From Verrucomicrobium spinosum DSM 4136 = JCM 18804 (GTDB lineage Bacteria; Verrucomicrobiota; Verrucomicrobiia; Verrucomicrobiales; Verrucomicrobiaceae): 64,000 nucleotides of DNA. Below, piece by piece: positions 27,113 to 35,998 of the stretch. The stretch covers positions 1,178,001-1,242,000 of the forward strand of contig NZ_ABIZ01000001.1 in assembly GCF_000172155.1 (NCBI RefSeq), given 5' to 3'. The position numbers and the translations under genes were made by a program. Below the pieces are notes generated by a model, which worked only from the letters and a program-made list of their open reading frames with translations, had not been told where the DNA came from and did no database searches. Every line of letters starts with the position of its first letter. Position 1 is the stretch's first letter.

Positions 27113-28195
27113 CTAGGGAAGCTGAATCCAATAGCCAGGAAGCGGAGCTTGAATAACATAGAGGCAGGCGGTATCGTCATTGAAGAACGAGGGGTCATGC
27201 ATATAGTCAATGGGATCCGGGCCCCCATATTGTCTCCACTGTTGTACCGATCCCGAAACATTTGCACGATAGTAGAACATCCTCCATATTGTGTCGGCAT
27301 TCAGGAAATGGACTTGATCTGCAGTGTCTCCAGATCCAGCACCCTTGAAACCGTGCGCGCGAGTCATCTTGCGCTGAAAGGGTGAAGAGTCGAGAGGGGC
27401 AGGATTGCCGGAGAAATTATAGCCCGCTCGAAGGGGGATGCGAAATGGCGTGGTGCGCACGTCACCGGTATGAACAAGCCCGAGGTTCCCGTTCGCGGGT
27501 TGGCGGTAGACTATGATCCCTGTTCCTGGTGGTATGGCGAGGCCGCTATGGTCTGAAAGATCAGTCGGGTCGTTGCCGGAGCGCCATTGGTAAACCGATG
27601 AATTGACGTATAGCCAATACGCATCAAGTGTCCCAGCATCATTGTAGAATTGCACCTCGTCTGCGTCTTCCATGAAGGTAGCACCCGTAAGACGCGGTGG
27701 ATTGGCGCCTCCTCCAAACACATCGGCCAAAGTTGTGTGTGGGCGGATCAAGAACGTCAGTCCGGTTAGGTCAGGCACGGCTCCTGTATTCAATGACGAA
27801 CCGGAATCCAAGTAGATTGTGGCATTGTTGGCAGCTACCGTGGTGACCACATCAACTTCAAATCGATGGCCGACGTCCTCTGCTTCCGAAGGCATCCCTG
27901 GGCCAGTAACTTCAAGGAAGTACTTTTTGGAGACGACAAGCGCAGAAACAGTTGACGATGACGTGAGAGACGTCTCGATACGAGCGGTTGGTGTCGAGTT
28001 GCTTGACAAGATGGTCCCCTCAAGTACAGAGGGCTTTGGTAACGAAATGCTCAATACTTGCCAAGCGGGTTGAATCGACAGAGTCGTATATCCTATTGGA
28101 GTGGAAAACGACTGACCGTGGCAATCATGACCATTCGAACCTACTAGGAGGAGTGCAGCGATCAAGCATATTGCGGTTTGTGTAGTAAGAGGCAT
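27113..28195 (-). CDS. TIGR02597-like secreted paralog 10 (first gene of the array)
   Basis: A 360-residue protein from ATG 28195: signal peptide (TAICLIAALLLVGSNGHDC), SFSTPIGYTTLSIQPAWQVL, FLIRPHTTLADVFGGG, then two segments with W-R-xGN/YGGPDPxD turns. It is divergent but keeps the family plan. The longer open frame (to 28465) has no signal-peptide logic. As the first gene in the transcription direction, its upstream gap should hold the promoter of the whole array. Confidence 0.72.
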   Translation of the reverse strand: MPLTTQTAICLIAALLLVGSNGHDCHGQSFSTPIGYTTLSIQPAWQVLSISLPKPSVLEGTILSSNSTPTARIETSLTSSSTVSALVVSKKYFLEVTGPGMPSEAEDVGHRFEVDVVTTVAANNATIYLDSGSSLNTGAVPDLTGLTFLIRPHTTLADVFGGGANPPRLTGATFMEDADEVQFYNDAGTLDAYWLYVNSSVYQWRSGNDPTDLSDHSGLAIPPGTGIIVYRQPANGNLGLVHTGDVRTTPFRIPLRAGYNFSGNPAPLDSSPFQRKMTRAHGFKGAGSGDTADQVHFLNADTIWRMFYYRANVSGSVQQWRQYGGPDPIDYMHDPSFFNDDTACLYVIQAPLPGYWIQLP

Positions 28196-28610
28196 GGTTG
28201 CTCTATGAAAGGAAAGCCCGCAGGTTGGCCGGTTGGATAGGGTGATGGTGTGGCTGGAGACGCAGCATAGTCTCAAAAAACCTTGTATGCAATAGTCACT
28301 TGCGAACTCGATAAAAAGAGTGACTGCAGTAGTGTTGACTTCGCACCTATTAGAATTGAGAGTGCCGCAAAAGGAAGGCTGGCTGGGTCCAGCAGTATTG
28401 CTGGCTTCTTCAATTTGCAATATTCCTGTTGCATATACTGATCCCTTCACCATAATCCAACCCATTCATTGATCGGATTGGTTCGAATTGCCGCAGTTTT
28501 TGCCTGCGTGGGAGATTCAGAGTGGCTAGGTGTTATTGAGCTGCGTTAGAGAAGTTTGATTTCGATAGCCCAAAGGTGCGCTTGGAGACTCTAGTCTAGA
28601 TAAGAAAAGT
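28196..28610. other. Divergent intergenic region
   Basis: This 415-bp gap lies between the start of the paralog array (minus strand) and the start of the 28611 gene (plus strand), so promoters for both should be here. I see no convincing -35/-10 pair, hairpin or small gene. Confidence 0.5.
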
Positions 28611-30635
28611 ATGTTTAGTTTACCTATGAGAGACGCGATAAATTTCATTCGGATCGGGCGTTGCAAAATTATCCTGGTGTCGACTGTGTTCGCCGCGTTG
28701 CTTTGCTGTCGGCAATTGGCGGCTCAGACCTCTTCAGATTTGAACTCAGGCCTGAATATTACTTATGATGCGGTGAACTCGGAGTTTGTAATATCGTGGT
28801 GGGGAGAGGAGGGGGTGAAATATTATCTGCAAAAATCGGCGGACATGGTAAATTGGTCGTACTTGCCGGTGTTGGAGAAAGGCTATGGAATGCCGATTTC
28901 AAAAACTGTAACTTCAAGTGAAGAGAGGCTCTTTTTTCGCCTTGCATCTGCGCCATCTGTAAATAGTAGCCCCGAGAATGATGATGCCGATGGTGATTCG
29001 GTTGCGGATGGGACTGAAGTAGAGAATGGAACTGATCCGTTTAATCAGGATACTGATGGCGATGGTTGGTTCGATGATGAAGAAATTAACAATAACACGG
29101 ATGGGAAAGATCCGGGCAGCCAGCCGACTTTGCTCTCTTCTGAAGAGTATGTTGAAATCAAGGCACGTTGGATTAATGCATCTTATACTGATACTGGTGG
29201 TCAGATCGAACATTACTATTGGATGTATTCTAGCGAATATCAATTCCCTTCTGAGAATGGTTCGTGGAATATATTCTCAGGCTGGACCGAGTACCTGGAG
29301 CCGATCAAATCAGGGGGGGCGTTCTATAGTGATTACCGTGAGCCACCTTTTATCACCGATCTTGCCGTCGCTCAGGCTACATTGGCAGATCTAGATAGCA
29401 TGACCGAGGGGTGGCGGCAGACGAATGGCGAAGTGGATGTTCGCTCGGCATATACAGTCCAAACAGCGGGTAGCGGCGGCGGTACTCCTCCCTTTGGAGC
29501 ATATTGGAATGGTGATACCTGGGAAACTTCTTACCAAACACAAGATAATCTAGACTGGTCTGGTGGGGTTGCTGAAGTAAAGTTGTTCTGGAAGGCGAGT
29601 GCGCCACGTCAAGAGCGACTTTCATCGGTAAGTATTCCGTTTCTACGTTACACGAAGGTAAACGGAGTGCTGACGAGCGTGGCAACGGAACTATTGACGA
29701 TTGAGCCTGGTCAATTGAGCTCAAATAGTGGCGGAACTACTGGAGTAGGATCTGTCAAGTTGTCTGCGGATGAGCCGGTCAACAATCGCGTCACACATCA
29801 TTTCCTGAAACCACTGAAGATTGAAGTGAAGCGGGGAGGGGTCAATAATCAGAATTGGATGACTCAGGGTGGGATAATTCGAGATGTCATTAGTATTTGG
29901 AGTGTCGACGATTACGCAACACGCACTGGGGATGCTAAGACTGACTGGATGCAGTTGCGAGTTGATGTGCCGCAGTCCTTGTTGGATGATTTTCCATCAC
30001 CGATCGTAAAGTGGACTATTCCTGATTCCACTCAGACAGTTGCTGATGATGTGTTGGAAACCCCTCGTCTTCAGTGGTCGTCAAGCACCGGTTTAAAGGA
30101 AATCAAAATTACTATTGGCGGGCGCGACTTCAAAGTCTGGTTGGATGTGCCAGATGTTGGAACAATGTCAGAACTGACTTGGGCTAGTATACTTGTCAAC
30201 TCGGGTCCAGCGGGGGCTGCGGGAGTGGTCAACGCGTGGGCGCATAACGAAGTGGCGAGAAGTTGGTCGCTCGACGCCAGCAACTCGCATTTGCTAAAGT
30301 CCGAACAAAATGCCTTGAAGCATAGCTGCTGGATGGCTTTGTGCGCTTCGGATGTGACGGTGGGTCCTGCATGGGCTGCACTTTTAGGTACTGCGCATGA
30401 ATATGAGAATAAGCTAAAGGGTTCCTATCCGTTCGAGAGCACGATGGACTACCACAATAATCTCGTAGGCACTACTGTTATCCATCCTCTAGACTTTACC
30501 GGGGCTCAAATTCGTGCCGACCTCTTGACACGGCTTGGAAATGGTACACTCTGGGTGTGGGATTCGAAGGGGAACGAATTCACTGGCTTCCGGGCAACCA
30601 GAAAAGCTAATGGTGAGCCTATTCATCCTCAATGA
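28611..30635 (+). CDS. Secreted protein with Ca-binding Asp repeats and DUF6973-like C-terminus
   Basis: A 674-residue protein with signal peptide (IILVSTVFAALLCCRQLAAQ). A short beta domain follows (YYLQKSADMVNWSYLPVL), of the type seen in verrucomicrobial surface proteins. Residues ~122-170 are thrombospondin-3-like Asp-rich repeats (DADGDSVADG, DTDGDGWFDDEE) that would bind calcium. A large middle region is unrecognised. The last ~140 residues contain QNALKHSCWMALCA, LGTAHEYENK and MDYHNNLVG, which match my recollection of DUF6973 (H-x2-W, AHE, MDxHNN). It is followed closely by a lipoprotein and a membrane protein on the same strand. Confidence 0.65.
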   Translation: MFSLPMRDAINFIRIGRCKIILVSTVFAALLCCRQLAAQTSSDLNSGLNITYDAVNSEFVISWWGEEGVKYYLQKSADMVNWSYLPVLEKGYGMPISKTVTSSEERLFFRLASAPSVNSSPENDDADGDSVADGTEVENGTDPFNQDTDGDGWFDDEEINNNTDGKDPGSQPTLLSSEEYVEIKARWINASYTDTGGQIEHYYWMYSSEYQFPSENGSWNIFSGWTEYLEPIKSGGAFYSDYREPPFITDLAVAQATLADLDSMTEGWRQTNGEVDVRSAYTVQTAGSGGGTPPFGAYWNGDTWETSYQTQDNLDWSGGVAEVKLFWKASAPRQERLSSVSIPFLRYTKVNGVLTSVATELLTIEPGQLSSNSGGTTGVGSVKLSADEPVNNRVTHHFLKPLKIEVKRGGVNNQNWMTQGGIIRDVISIWSVDDYATRTGDAKTDWMQLRVDVPQSLLDDFPSPIVKWTIPDSTQTVADDVLETPRLQWSSSTGLKEIKITIGGRDFKVWLDVPDVGTMSELTWASILVNSGPAGAAGVVNAWAHNEVARSWSLDASNSHLLKSEQNALKHSCWMALCASDVTVGPAWAALLGTAHEYENKLKGSYPFESTMDYHNNLVGTTVIHPLDFTGAQIRADLLTRLGNGTLWVWDSKGNEFTGFRATRKANGEPIHPQ

Positions 30636-30650
30636 CAAAGGGGTATGGTT

Positions 30651-31331
30651 ATGACGAACAAGTGTATGTTGTTGAGTGTTGTGGCGATAGCTGCCCTTTG
30701 TTCTTGTGATGCCAAACATCCTTCACCTTTGGGTGGCGTTGGTTCCAATGGTGCTGAAAACAAGCCGTCTCTTACGCTCCAGTTTGCGGATCTCGCTTCC
30801 GTGACGCGGGAGGTTGATGAGGGGTATGATGAGGATCGATTCGCTAAGGTATTTGGAGTCGGTATCAATTTGCCAGATTCCAAAAACAATGCAGAAAGCG
30901 GATTGAATACCGTTCTTTTCCGACCTCAAGGTCAACTGGGCCTTAAGGCTCTATTGTTTAAACTAAAAGAGGGCAAAATCGTTGCGATCGACTACTCATT
31001 GAGCAGCCTTGACGGACAATCGGAATCAAGGCGCCAAGAGATTTTGTCCGGCTTTGAAAAAAGGGGGGCTAAGCGGGTTCCTACACTAGATGGAGAATTT
31101 AACGTAGTTGACGTCGAGGTTGATGAGTATAGGTCTTCCGAGAAGGGATTGGTGGCATTTAGCATGGAGGCCAATAGTGTTGTTCGTATAATTGTATATA
31201 ACCCTCTTCATTTAAGATCTGAGCAAGTTCTGCCGTCGGTCAATAACTTGCATCCAGAGGTTGTTCAGAAGGCAAGAGAACTTCTTGAGAGACGGAAAGG
31301 AATAGTCAAGCAAACGGAGGGGGTGAGGTGA
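30651..31331 (+). CDS. Predicted lipoprotein, unknown function
   Basis: A 226-residue protein starting MTNKCMLLSVVAIAALCSCD, a lipoprotein signal peptide with the lipobox LCSC. The mature part is soluble; no family is recognised. ATG 30651 is preferred over ATG 30645 because AAAGGGG lies at better distance. It begins 15 bp after the DUF6973-like gene and its stop overlaps the next gene's GTG start, so all three appear to be one operon. A partner or immunity-type role for the upstream protein is possible but unproven. Confidence 0.6.
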   Translation: MTNKCMLLSVVAIAALCSCDAKHPSPLGGVGSNGAENKPSLTLQFADLASVTREVDEGYDEDRFAKVFGVGINLPDSKNNAESGLNTVLFRPQGQLGLKALLFKLKEGKIVAIDYSLSSLDGQSESRRQEILSGFEKRGAKRVPTLDGEFNVVDVEVDEYRSSEKGLVAFSMEANSVVRIIVYNPLHLRSEQVLPSVNNLHPEVVQKARELLERRKGIVKQTEGVR

Positions 31332-31726
31332 AGAGGCGCTATCTGGTTGGCATTTTATTTTGCCTCTTGAGTCTTTTGTTCGGACTCTATATGTCTTGGC
31401 GATGTGGAGACGTGGTCGCTAAAAGTGATTTTGATGGTATCACCCTAGAGGTGGTGCGCAAGCCGGCTATCTGTGATAATTGGTCGGTAAGGGCGCTTCC
31501 TGGAGTCGCGTCACACTGTTATGAGGTGACAGTTTTCGGTGGGGGCAATTGCAAAATTGCAACGTACCTAGTGTCATGGCCAAGTGCAGATTTGCGATCT
31601 GTGAGTATATCGAGAAATCTTCAGTTGAATCAATATGAAGTGTGGTTTGACGACAGCTATAAAATTGCGTGCACTTTTTCAGGTGGAGACATGCCGTGGA
31701 TGAAGTGGGAGTTGAGTAGTCATTGA
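31328..31726 (+). CDS. Single-pass membrane protein, unknown function
   Basis: A 132-residue protein from a GTG start overlapping the preceding TGA (GTGA). It begins with a basic tip and one hydrophobic helix (YLVGILFCLLSLLFGLYMSW), followed by an external soluble region with two pairs of Cys residues. No family is recognised. Coupling to the lipoprotein gene supports co-expression. Confidence 0.6.
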   Translation: MKRRYLVGILFCLLSLLFGLYMSWRCGDVVAKSDFDGITLEVVRKPAICDNWSVRALPGVASHCYEVTVFGGGNCKIATYLVSWPSADLRSVSISRNLQLNQYEVWFDDSYKIACTFSGGDMPWMKWELSSH

Positions 31727-32295
31727 GAAAGTTGAAGTTGGTCAACCGCCTGCTGGTGCGTGTGCGTTATGGTCTGATTTGCGTTAGTAAGCAAAGGTCC
31801 TCAGTTTCTTAGGAGCCTTCGTCTAGAGAAAGAAGGCGGCGGGTCTGGTTGTGTGCCCAATGAGCTCATTGTGGTTTCGCAACATTTGTGAGTTGGATGG
31901 TAAGCGTGACGCCCAGTGCCTTGTGATGTGGCAGCCATCATAGAGGTCGAGGTTTGAAAAGGTATGACGTCTCTGAGTGCGACGTCACTGCTTTTGAGGC
32001 AGAACGGGCTGGGGCGAGTGCACACTCCAGTGACGAGGTGTGAGGAACTGTTGGAGGAGTTTGCCCGTCGTTGTCTGGGTGCGGTGCGCTTTGCGGCCCT
32101 GACTTAGTTTCCCGATCCTTTTTCGCTGGATTCGCAATCGATAGGGCGGTCATGGTTTCACCGAGATGTCCTCATAAGCTTCATTGCTATTTCAAGTGCT
32201 GCTTAAACCAATGGAATAATGGGCATTTGGAAAAAATAGGGGCTTGATTCTAGGGCTGTACATGCCAAAATCCGGAGTTCAATCTGGATCTTGTC
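31727..32295. other. Gap without supported genes
   Basis: 569 bp. Short open frames exist on both strands but none has protein-like composition, a signal peptide or a ribosome-binding site. No repeats or terminators were recognised. Confidence 0.5.
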
Positions 32296-32850
32296 ATGAA
32301 AACCCTCCTCTTACCTCTCCTGGCCCTAGTTCTCCTGGCGTTTCCGGGGTTCGCTGGCCAAGAGACGATGGATCTGCTCCTGAACGACGGGAGTAAGATC
32401 AAGGGAAGGGTGATGTCTGTGACGGCCTCTGAAGTCACTGTGATGAGCGATTTCGGGGTCCTACGTCTCGATTTGCAAAAGCTGACTGCAGAGACCAGGG
32501 CGAAACTCTCAGGGGCCAACAAACCGGACTCTACGGCGCTCTTGCAACGAATTGCCGAGCTGGAGGCCAAGGTCAGTCAGTTGCAGCAGGAGAACGAAAA
32601 GCTCCGTAGGAATGCTCTGGCAGCCTCTACTCCTGCGAGAGCACCTTCGTACACCCCTTCACCGGCAACGGGAATACGGAGCCTTTCGCCCGGATCCGGT
32701 TCAGGGGTTTCTTCATCAGAGGCACCTGCTGCATCGAGATGGACCATCAGCTCTACAGGGAAACGTCACAATTCGGGATGCCGTTACTATGGTTCGGGGC
32801 GCTCGTGTGGTCCAGGGGACGGCGTTGCATGTAAAATCTGCGGTGGCTGA
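32296..32850 (+). CDS. Secreted protein with coiled coil and Cys-rich C-terminal tail
   Basis: A 184-residue protein: signal peptide (LLPLLALVLLAFPGFAGQ), then an SH3-like beta segment (LLLNDGSKIKGRVMSVTASE), a coiled coil (LLQRIAELEAKVSQLQQENE), a Ser/Pro linker, and the tail WTISSTGKRHNSGCRYYGSG continuing to four cysteines and a final CGG. The tail is a motif I recall at the C-terminus of many verrucomicrobial secreted proteins; its cysteines could bind a metal. The gene at 33603 ends in nearly the same tail. Confidence 0.65.
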   Translation: MKTLLLPLLALVLLAFPGFAGQETMDLLLNDGSKIKGRVMSVTASEVTVMSDFGVLRLDLQKLTAETRAKLSGANKPDSTALLQRIAELEAKVSQLQQENEKLRRNALAASTPARAPSYTPSPATGIRSLSPGSGSGVSSSEAPAASRWTISSTGKRHNSGCRYYGSGRSCGPGDGVACKICGG

Positions 32851-32886
32851 GGTCGATAAGGGAGTTGGAATCTCATTGAATGTCAC

Positions 32887-33579
32887 GTGGCTAGACGATC
32901 ACAGAACCCATTCCGAATATTTGGATTCACGCGTAGATCTCGCTCGCGCAAGAGTTCGACAGGTGGCTCTTCTGTCCTCCTGCTACTTTTCATCGGGATT
33001 ATGGTCGGGAAGTGCGCCCCAGAGAACACCCAGTCCAATCCGTCAGTAGCATCATCGACGAGCGCGCTTTTGCCGCGACATGAACCAAAGGTGCAAAGAG
33101 TTGAGCCTGCAGGGCTAGATCCCCTCCGTCCTCCAACTTTCCCGGTATCAGAACAGGCAGAAGTGGGGCCTGACGTCAGTAAGGTCTACAGCTTGCTGGA
33201 ACTGGAGAAGCGGGGTTTTGTGCGGTCGATGGCGGTTGCGGAAGGAGGGATTAGCTATTGGATGGCTCGAAGCACCCAGGCCGACCGGGAGTACAGTGTC
33301 ACCTTCAGATCATCATCCCAACAGAAGCTCCAGCACATAGACGCAGAAATAGTCTTGTCGGCCCCAGGAAAGATCGACGAGTTTGCCAGGAACTTTTACC
33401 AGCATGTCGTGGGCATCAATCCTGACATGCCAGAAGTCCAGGAGGCAAGAGCATGGCTTCAAACGGGAACTGTGGGGGAAAAGCAGTTTGGCATACTGCG
33501 TTGTAAGACTGAGTCTCCAACCCAGTTCTACCGTCGACTGAGCATCGCCCTGGTGCCTCCTTCAACTTCTTTGGAGTGA
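32887..33579 (+). CDS. Membrane-anchored protein, unknown function
   Basis: A 230-residue protein with a very basic N-terminus (RIFGFTRRSRSRKSS), one hydrophobic helix (SVLLLLFIGIMVGKCA) and a soluble C-terminal domain with SLLELEKRGFVRSMAVAEGG and an alpha/beta tail. The orientation would place the C-terminus outside. It lies between the two Cys-tail genes with gaps of 36 and 23 bp. No family is recognised. Confidence 0.55.
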   Translation: MARRSQNPFRIFGFTRRSRSRKSSTGGSSVLLLLFIGIMVGKCAPENTQSNPSVASSTSALLPRHEPKVQRVEPAGLDPLRPPTFPVSEQAEVGPDVSKVYSLLELEKRGFVRSMAVAEGGISYWMARSTQADREYSVTFRSSSQQKLQHIDAEIVLSAPGKIDEFARNFYQHVVGINPDMPEVQEARAWLQTGTVGEKQFGILRCKTESPTQFYRRLSIALVPPSTSLE

Positions 33580-33602
33580 AATCACTCTCAGTATCGCAAC
33601 CC

Positions 33603-34076
33603 ATGAAGACAATCCTCTGCTCACTCGTATTGCTAGTGTTTTGCTCCTTTCTGGGTGCCAAGGATCTGCATCTGGTTGATGGAAGAGTGTTTCCTGCTGT
33701 CGCGATCAACTGGGATGCCAACGGCCAACTGAAGGTGATCCACGGAAGCGGAGTGATTTCGATTTCACCGACTTTGTTGTCAGAGGCCGACAGGATTGAG
33801 TTCAACCTCAAGTATCCCAAGCCAGCACCAGTCCTTGCCAGTACGCCGACACCACCAGTCTCGGGGGCCCCAATTCAGTCTCTTTTGCCCACATCGGGAG
33901 CGCAGCGTTTGTCTCCAGCGGTTGCTTCGGAGAGACCGACTGTAGAGACTGTGACGACTTCACGGTGGACGATCAGTTCCACAGGGAAGCGCCACAACTC
34001 AGGTTGTAGGTACTACGGATCCGGTAGTTCATGTGGACCAACTGCTGGTGTTGCGTGCAAAAAATGTGGTGGTTGA
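33603..34076 (+). CDS. Secreted paralog of the 32296 gene, Cys-rich tail
   Basis: A 157-residue protein: signal peptide (TILCSLVLLVFCSFLGAKD), beta segment LHLVDGRVFPAVAINWD, a Pro/Thr/Ser linker and the tail RWTISSTGKRHNSGCRYYGS ending in CKKCGG. Its tail differs from that of the 32296 protein at only a few positions, so the two are paralogs, but it lacks the coiled coil. ATG 33603 is chosen because the signal peptide begins there; an upstream ATG at 33576 would overlap the preceding gene. Confidence 0.65.
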   Translation: MKTILCSLVLLVFCSFLGAKDLHLVDGRVFPAVAINWDANGQLKVIHGSGVISISPTLLSEADRIEFNLKYPKPAPVLASTPTPPVSGAPIQSLLPTSGAQRLSPAVASERPTVETVTTSRWTISSTGKRHNSGCRYYGSGSSCGPTAGVACKKCGG

Positions 34077-34135
34077 TTCTCCGAGAATTCTTGGACAGGG
34101 GTTGATGGCGCAGCATCAGCAAACAAACTTTGAGC

Positions 34136-35998
34136 ATGAGCAACTCTTGGAAGAGCAAATCCAGATTTTCGAAAGTCCGAAGCGAACTTGCGCAACTTGA
34201 GAAGCAAGAGTTCGCACGGGCGATCCTGCCGATGTTGAAGTTGCTTGATGAGGGCATTCATCTTACGCAAGAGCAGGGAACATTTGATACATCAGGTATT
34301 GATTTCTGTACGGAAGGGGTTGCTGAGCGACCTAGGTGGGCTGTTCAATGCAAGGGTTTCCACGTAGCTGAGGAGGAATTGGGCGAAGTTCAGGTCCGAC
34401 AGTGTGCAAGGTCTATATCCACCTTGAAGAAGAGCAATTGTAAGCCTCTGAGGTATACCATGGTATACAATCGGAGAGACAGGGATAGGCGCTTTCGAGA
34501 CCGTGTATGCTCCATGCTAGAGCCACTCCAGGAACTCGATATCCAACCAGAACTCTGGTCATTGGATGACCTGCTTGTCAATGTCTTCAATGAGCTCGAG
34601 CGCCGTTTGGAAATAGAGGCGTCCGTGGCAGGAAATAGGATAAAAGAGCAGCTTATTAGTCACCACGGTGAAATCAAGAGCGAGATCGTAGACTATATTC
34701 CCTTCAAACTACAGAAGCTTACTACCGATCATACGCAATTCATTGTGGAGGATACTCAAGATCCCAAAAATAGAGGGGCCTTGGACGTCTTGCAAGAATC
34801 TAATGGTGATCATTTTCATCTAATTCTGGGTGACTTTGGAGTCGGTAAGACAACTCTTGCTGAGAGGGTGGCTTTGGAAGTCAGCCTGTCGGATGATAGG
34901 CAGCATGTGCTATTCATTCCCGCTGCAAATTTGCCGGCGTCAGCACGCGGGGCGAAAGAGGTGCAGTTTGCTCTGATGCCTGTTGCGGCAGTACTGGAGA
35001 AGATTGAGGATGCCGGACGTTGGATAGAGTCGATCTTGGCTACCGTTGCTGCAAACCTCCTGGAACGTAACGACTCGTCGATAGTGCTAATTGTGGATGG
35101 GCTTGACGAATCACAGCTGCTTGCTTTGCCGAACGGATTTGCATATCTGTTTGACTGCTTGGCACCTGTAAGAGCTGCAATCATTCTCACGATGAGACTG
35201 GAGTTCTGGGAGAGGCGGAGGCTTGAATTTGAAGCCGCGTTCACAGGTCGCATAGGGCCCGGTAAACCGCAGGGGCATCGCAGAAGAAGGGGGAACGTTG
35301 TTACGCTTGAACTATGGAACAATCGACAGATTGCGGAGTACATTGATCTAGTATCGGCAAATAGAGGTGGCGGCGTTCATCTTGATGTATTAAGCGAATT
35401 GAAAGCTCTTGTCTTGGATGGTGGATATCATTCTCTATATGGTGATATTCCGCGTCGGCCTCTTTTTCTGAAGATGCTTGTGGACTTGGTTATAGATGGA
35501 GGGGTGAAGGAAACTGGCCGTGTTGCTCTATTTTTGGGCTGGATTAGGATGAAAACGCGGCGTGATATCATGGCTCCAAGGACGGGGGTTGGGGCGCGGA
35601 TTGGAATCGTGGACGCGAGGGAGGTTGCTGATCTCACGGAAGAGATAGCAATGAATGCAATGCTGCTCGCTGCGAAGGACATGTGGGGGGAGAGTGAAGG
35701 GAAAGTTTTTCTAAAACCAACAATCGGATTTGGACGTTTGAGAAGCTTGGACGAAAGCCTCAAGAGCATAAAGGACGTCACGGGTCTTGCCCTAAATACG
35801 CTATTGCGTCCTCTGAAAACCACCTCTCCTCTCCAACTTACTGAATTGAAGTTTGCCCATCTTGCGTTTCAGGAATTCCTGTTTTCCTTGCAACTAGCCA
35901 GAGGGGAGATCGTTCTCAACCCAAATTGGACGTTTCCTGATGAGATATTTGCGTGGAAAGCCTCTATTGAGAAAGAAAGTGCTGAGCTATGGAAATGA
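34136..35998 (+). CDS. NACHT-type STAND NTPase with N-terminal PD-(D/E)XK nuclease
   Basis: A 620-residue protein. Residues ~50-80 carry the restriction-endonuclease-like motif: SGIDFCTEG then RWAVQCKGF (D...Q-x-K). The NTPase follows: Walker A GDFGVGKTTLAERV near residue 232 and Walker B IVLIVDGLDESQ near 317, the LDGLDE-like form typical of NACHT ATPases. A helical C-terminus shows LKFAHLAFQEFLFSLQLARG, a common NACHT-end pattern (F-x-H-x-x-F-Q-E-F). This is the architecture of bNACHT/Avs-like anti-phage proteins, where ATPase-driven assembly would activate the nuclease. ATG 34136 is used; a TTG two codons earlier is possible. Its stop overlaps the next gene. Confidence 0.82.
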   Translation: MSNSWKSKSRFSKVRSELAQLEKQEFARAILPMLKLLDEGIHLTQEQGTFDTSGIDFCTEGVAERPRWAVQCKGFHVAEEELGEVQVRQCARSISTLKKSNCKPLRYTMVYNRRDRDRRFRDRVCSMLEPLQELDIQPELWSLDDLLVNVFNELERRLEIEASVAGNRIKEQLISHHGEIKSEIVDYIPFKLQKLTTDHTQFIVEDTQDPKNRGALDVLQESNGDHFHLILGDFGVGKTTLAERVALEVSLSDDRQHVLFIPAANLPASARGAKEVQFALMPVAAVLEKIEDAGRWIESILATVAANLLERNDSSIVLIVDGLDESQLLALPNGFAYLFDCLAPVRAAIILTMRLEFWERRRLEFEAAFTGRIGPGKPQGHRRRRGNVVTLELWNNRQIAEYIDLVSANRGGGVHLDVLSELKALVLDGGYHSLYGDIPRRPLFLKMLVDLVIDGGVKETGRVALFLGWIRMKTRRDIMAPRTGVGARIGIVDAREVADLTEEIAMNAMLLAAKDMWGESEGKVFLKPTIGFGRLRSLDESLKSIKDVTGLALNTLLRPLKTTSPLQLTELKFAHLAFQEFLFSLQLARGEIVLNPNWTFPDEIFAWKASIEKESAELWK

